Positions 21,293-21,717 of a DNA stretch of 21,717 bases are shown piece by piece; position 1 is the stretch's first letter; every line of letters starts with the position of its first letter. This DNA is from Bacillota bacterium (GTDB taxonomy: Bacteria > Bacillota > Dethiobacteria > SKNC01): contig SKLX01000139.1 of assembly GCA_007121375.1 (NCBI GenBank), positions 1 through 21,717 of the forward strand. Direction: 5' to 3'. Below the pieces are notes generated by a model. It saw nothing but the letters and a program-made list of their open reading frames with translations, was not told where the DNA came from and searched no databases. The translations under genes were made by a program, and so were the position numbers.

Positions 21293-21717
21293 GATTTTCT
21301 ACCACCTCTGCCAGGTAGGAAGCAAGGGTCAGCTTCCTTTCCCTTCCTTCTCCCTCCCTCCAACCCACGTCTACTTGAACTTTTATAATCTGAACCTGGA
21401 GAAAGCCCTCTATTCCATCTACCTTTTTATTAACTAAATCCAGACGGTAGTAGCGGACCAGGCCTTCCCTTTCATCCCAGTGGTCTTCAGGTAGAAGGTA
21501 ACTGCCCCCGGAGAGTTTACTTCTTAAGCCATTAAAGCCAAGGCTTTTTAACCTTTCCATTTCTTCCTGTCCATAGACCACAGCCCTGGTTTTCAAGCCG
21601 GCAGACCTGTTATGGTTGTAACCCATGATAAATAAAGAAAGGAGGGGCATAATTACTACAGCCAGGATAACCACTCCTACCAGCACCTCCAGGAGAGAAT
21701 AACCCCGGGGGTCATGA
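21276..21717 (-). CDS. PilV/GspI-like minor pilin, 5' end outside the window
   Basis: The frame runs to the window edge: reading on the minus strand, HDPRG|YSLLEVLVGVVILAVV precedes the point where a start might be placed at a GTG inside the helix, so the true start lies beyond 21717. The processing site and Glu+5 are typical of prepilins, and the following segment RAVVYGQEEMERLKSLGF is the PilV/GspI helix pattern (many PilV proteins have a -A..Q.EMERL stretch). Gene order V-W-X-T is that of minor-pilin clusters. Confidence 0.82.
   Translation of the reverse strand, partial: HDPRGYSLLEVLVGVVILAVVIMPLLSLFIMGYNHNRSAGLKTRAVVYGQEEMERLKSLGFNGLRSKLSGGSYLLPEDHWDEREGLVRYYRLDLVNKKVDGIEGFLQVQIIKVQVDVGWREGEGRERKLTLASYLAEVVENHEEDL

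Noticed and set aside
1..21717. Very frequent CCTGG/CCAGG pentamers, considered as a strand-oriented signal
   Set aside because: They occur mainly as CCTGG on the coding strand of genes in both orientations (also in the plus-strand gene), so codon preference for CTG followed by GGN/GAN-type codons explains them.
1..21717. CRISPR arrays, transposases, prophage genes, tRNA or rRNA genes
   Set aside because: None seen on either strand; no regularly spaced repeats, no integrase or transposase motifs and no cloverleaf-like segments.

Overview
The window looks like a chromosomal stretch of an anaerobic, endospore-forming member of the Firmicutes (class Clostridia in the broad sense). The complete eight-gene spoIIIA operon, the Asp23/AmaP pair, the OLE RNA with its protein partner OapA, the clostridial zinc-ribbon gene between efp and spoIIIAA, and strong GGAGG-type ribosome binding sites with many GTG and TTG starts all point that way. 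OLE RNA is known mainly from extremophilic or strictly anaerobic Firmicutes, so a thermophile, alkaliphile, syntroph or acetogen is plausible, but the species cannot be named from the sequence. Every protein gene except one (a CapA-like lipoprotein) lies on the minus strand, so the transcriptional order runs from right to left.

Right to left: (i) 21717-19909, a cluster of four minor pilin/pseudopilin genes (PilV-, PilW-, PilX- and FimT-like), the first cut by the window edge. (ii) 19872-15519, shikimate kinase (aroK), a flavin oxidoreductase of the nitronate monooxygenase family with a four-cysteine C-terminal cluster, 3-dehydroquinate dehydratase (aroQ), an aminopeptidase P, elongation factor P and a zinc-ribbon protein, closed by a rho-independent terminator at about 15408-15442. 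(iii) 15337-10111, spoIIIAA to spoIIIAH, which build the channel between mother cell and forespore; a possible sigma-E promoter sits just after the terminator. (iv) A good extended -10 sigma-A-type promoter (10055-10083) then starts a vegetative unit: asp23/gls24, amaP, nusB and three consecutive folD paralogs, closed by a bidirectional terminator (5257-5288) shared with the convergent capA-like gene. (v) 3601-1, ispA, OLE RNA, oapA and dxs, i.e. isoprenoid precursor synthesis wrapped around the OLE ribonucleoprotein genes.

The most interesting parts are the OLE locus and the folD array. The non-coding gap between ispA and oapA is a structured RNA of about 570 nt whose two ends pair perfectly over 10 bp (plus 4 bp more), and a well-formed promoter places the start of transcription exactly at the beginning of that helix. 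In other OLE-bearing Firmicutes the order is usually nusB-folD-xseA-xseB-ispA-OLE-oapA-dxs; here xseA and xseB are absent, folD is tripled, and an inverted capA-like gene splits the cluster. Of the three FolD proteins only the middle one keeps the full set of cyclohydrolase active-site residues; the other two have Ile in place of the catalytic Lys, each with further, different substitutions, which suggests divided or altered one-carbon functions.
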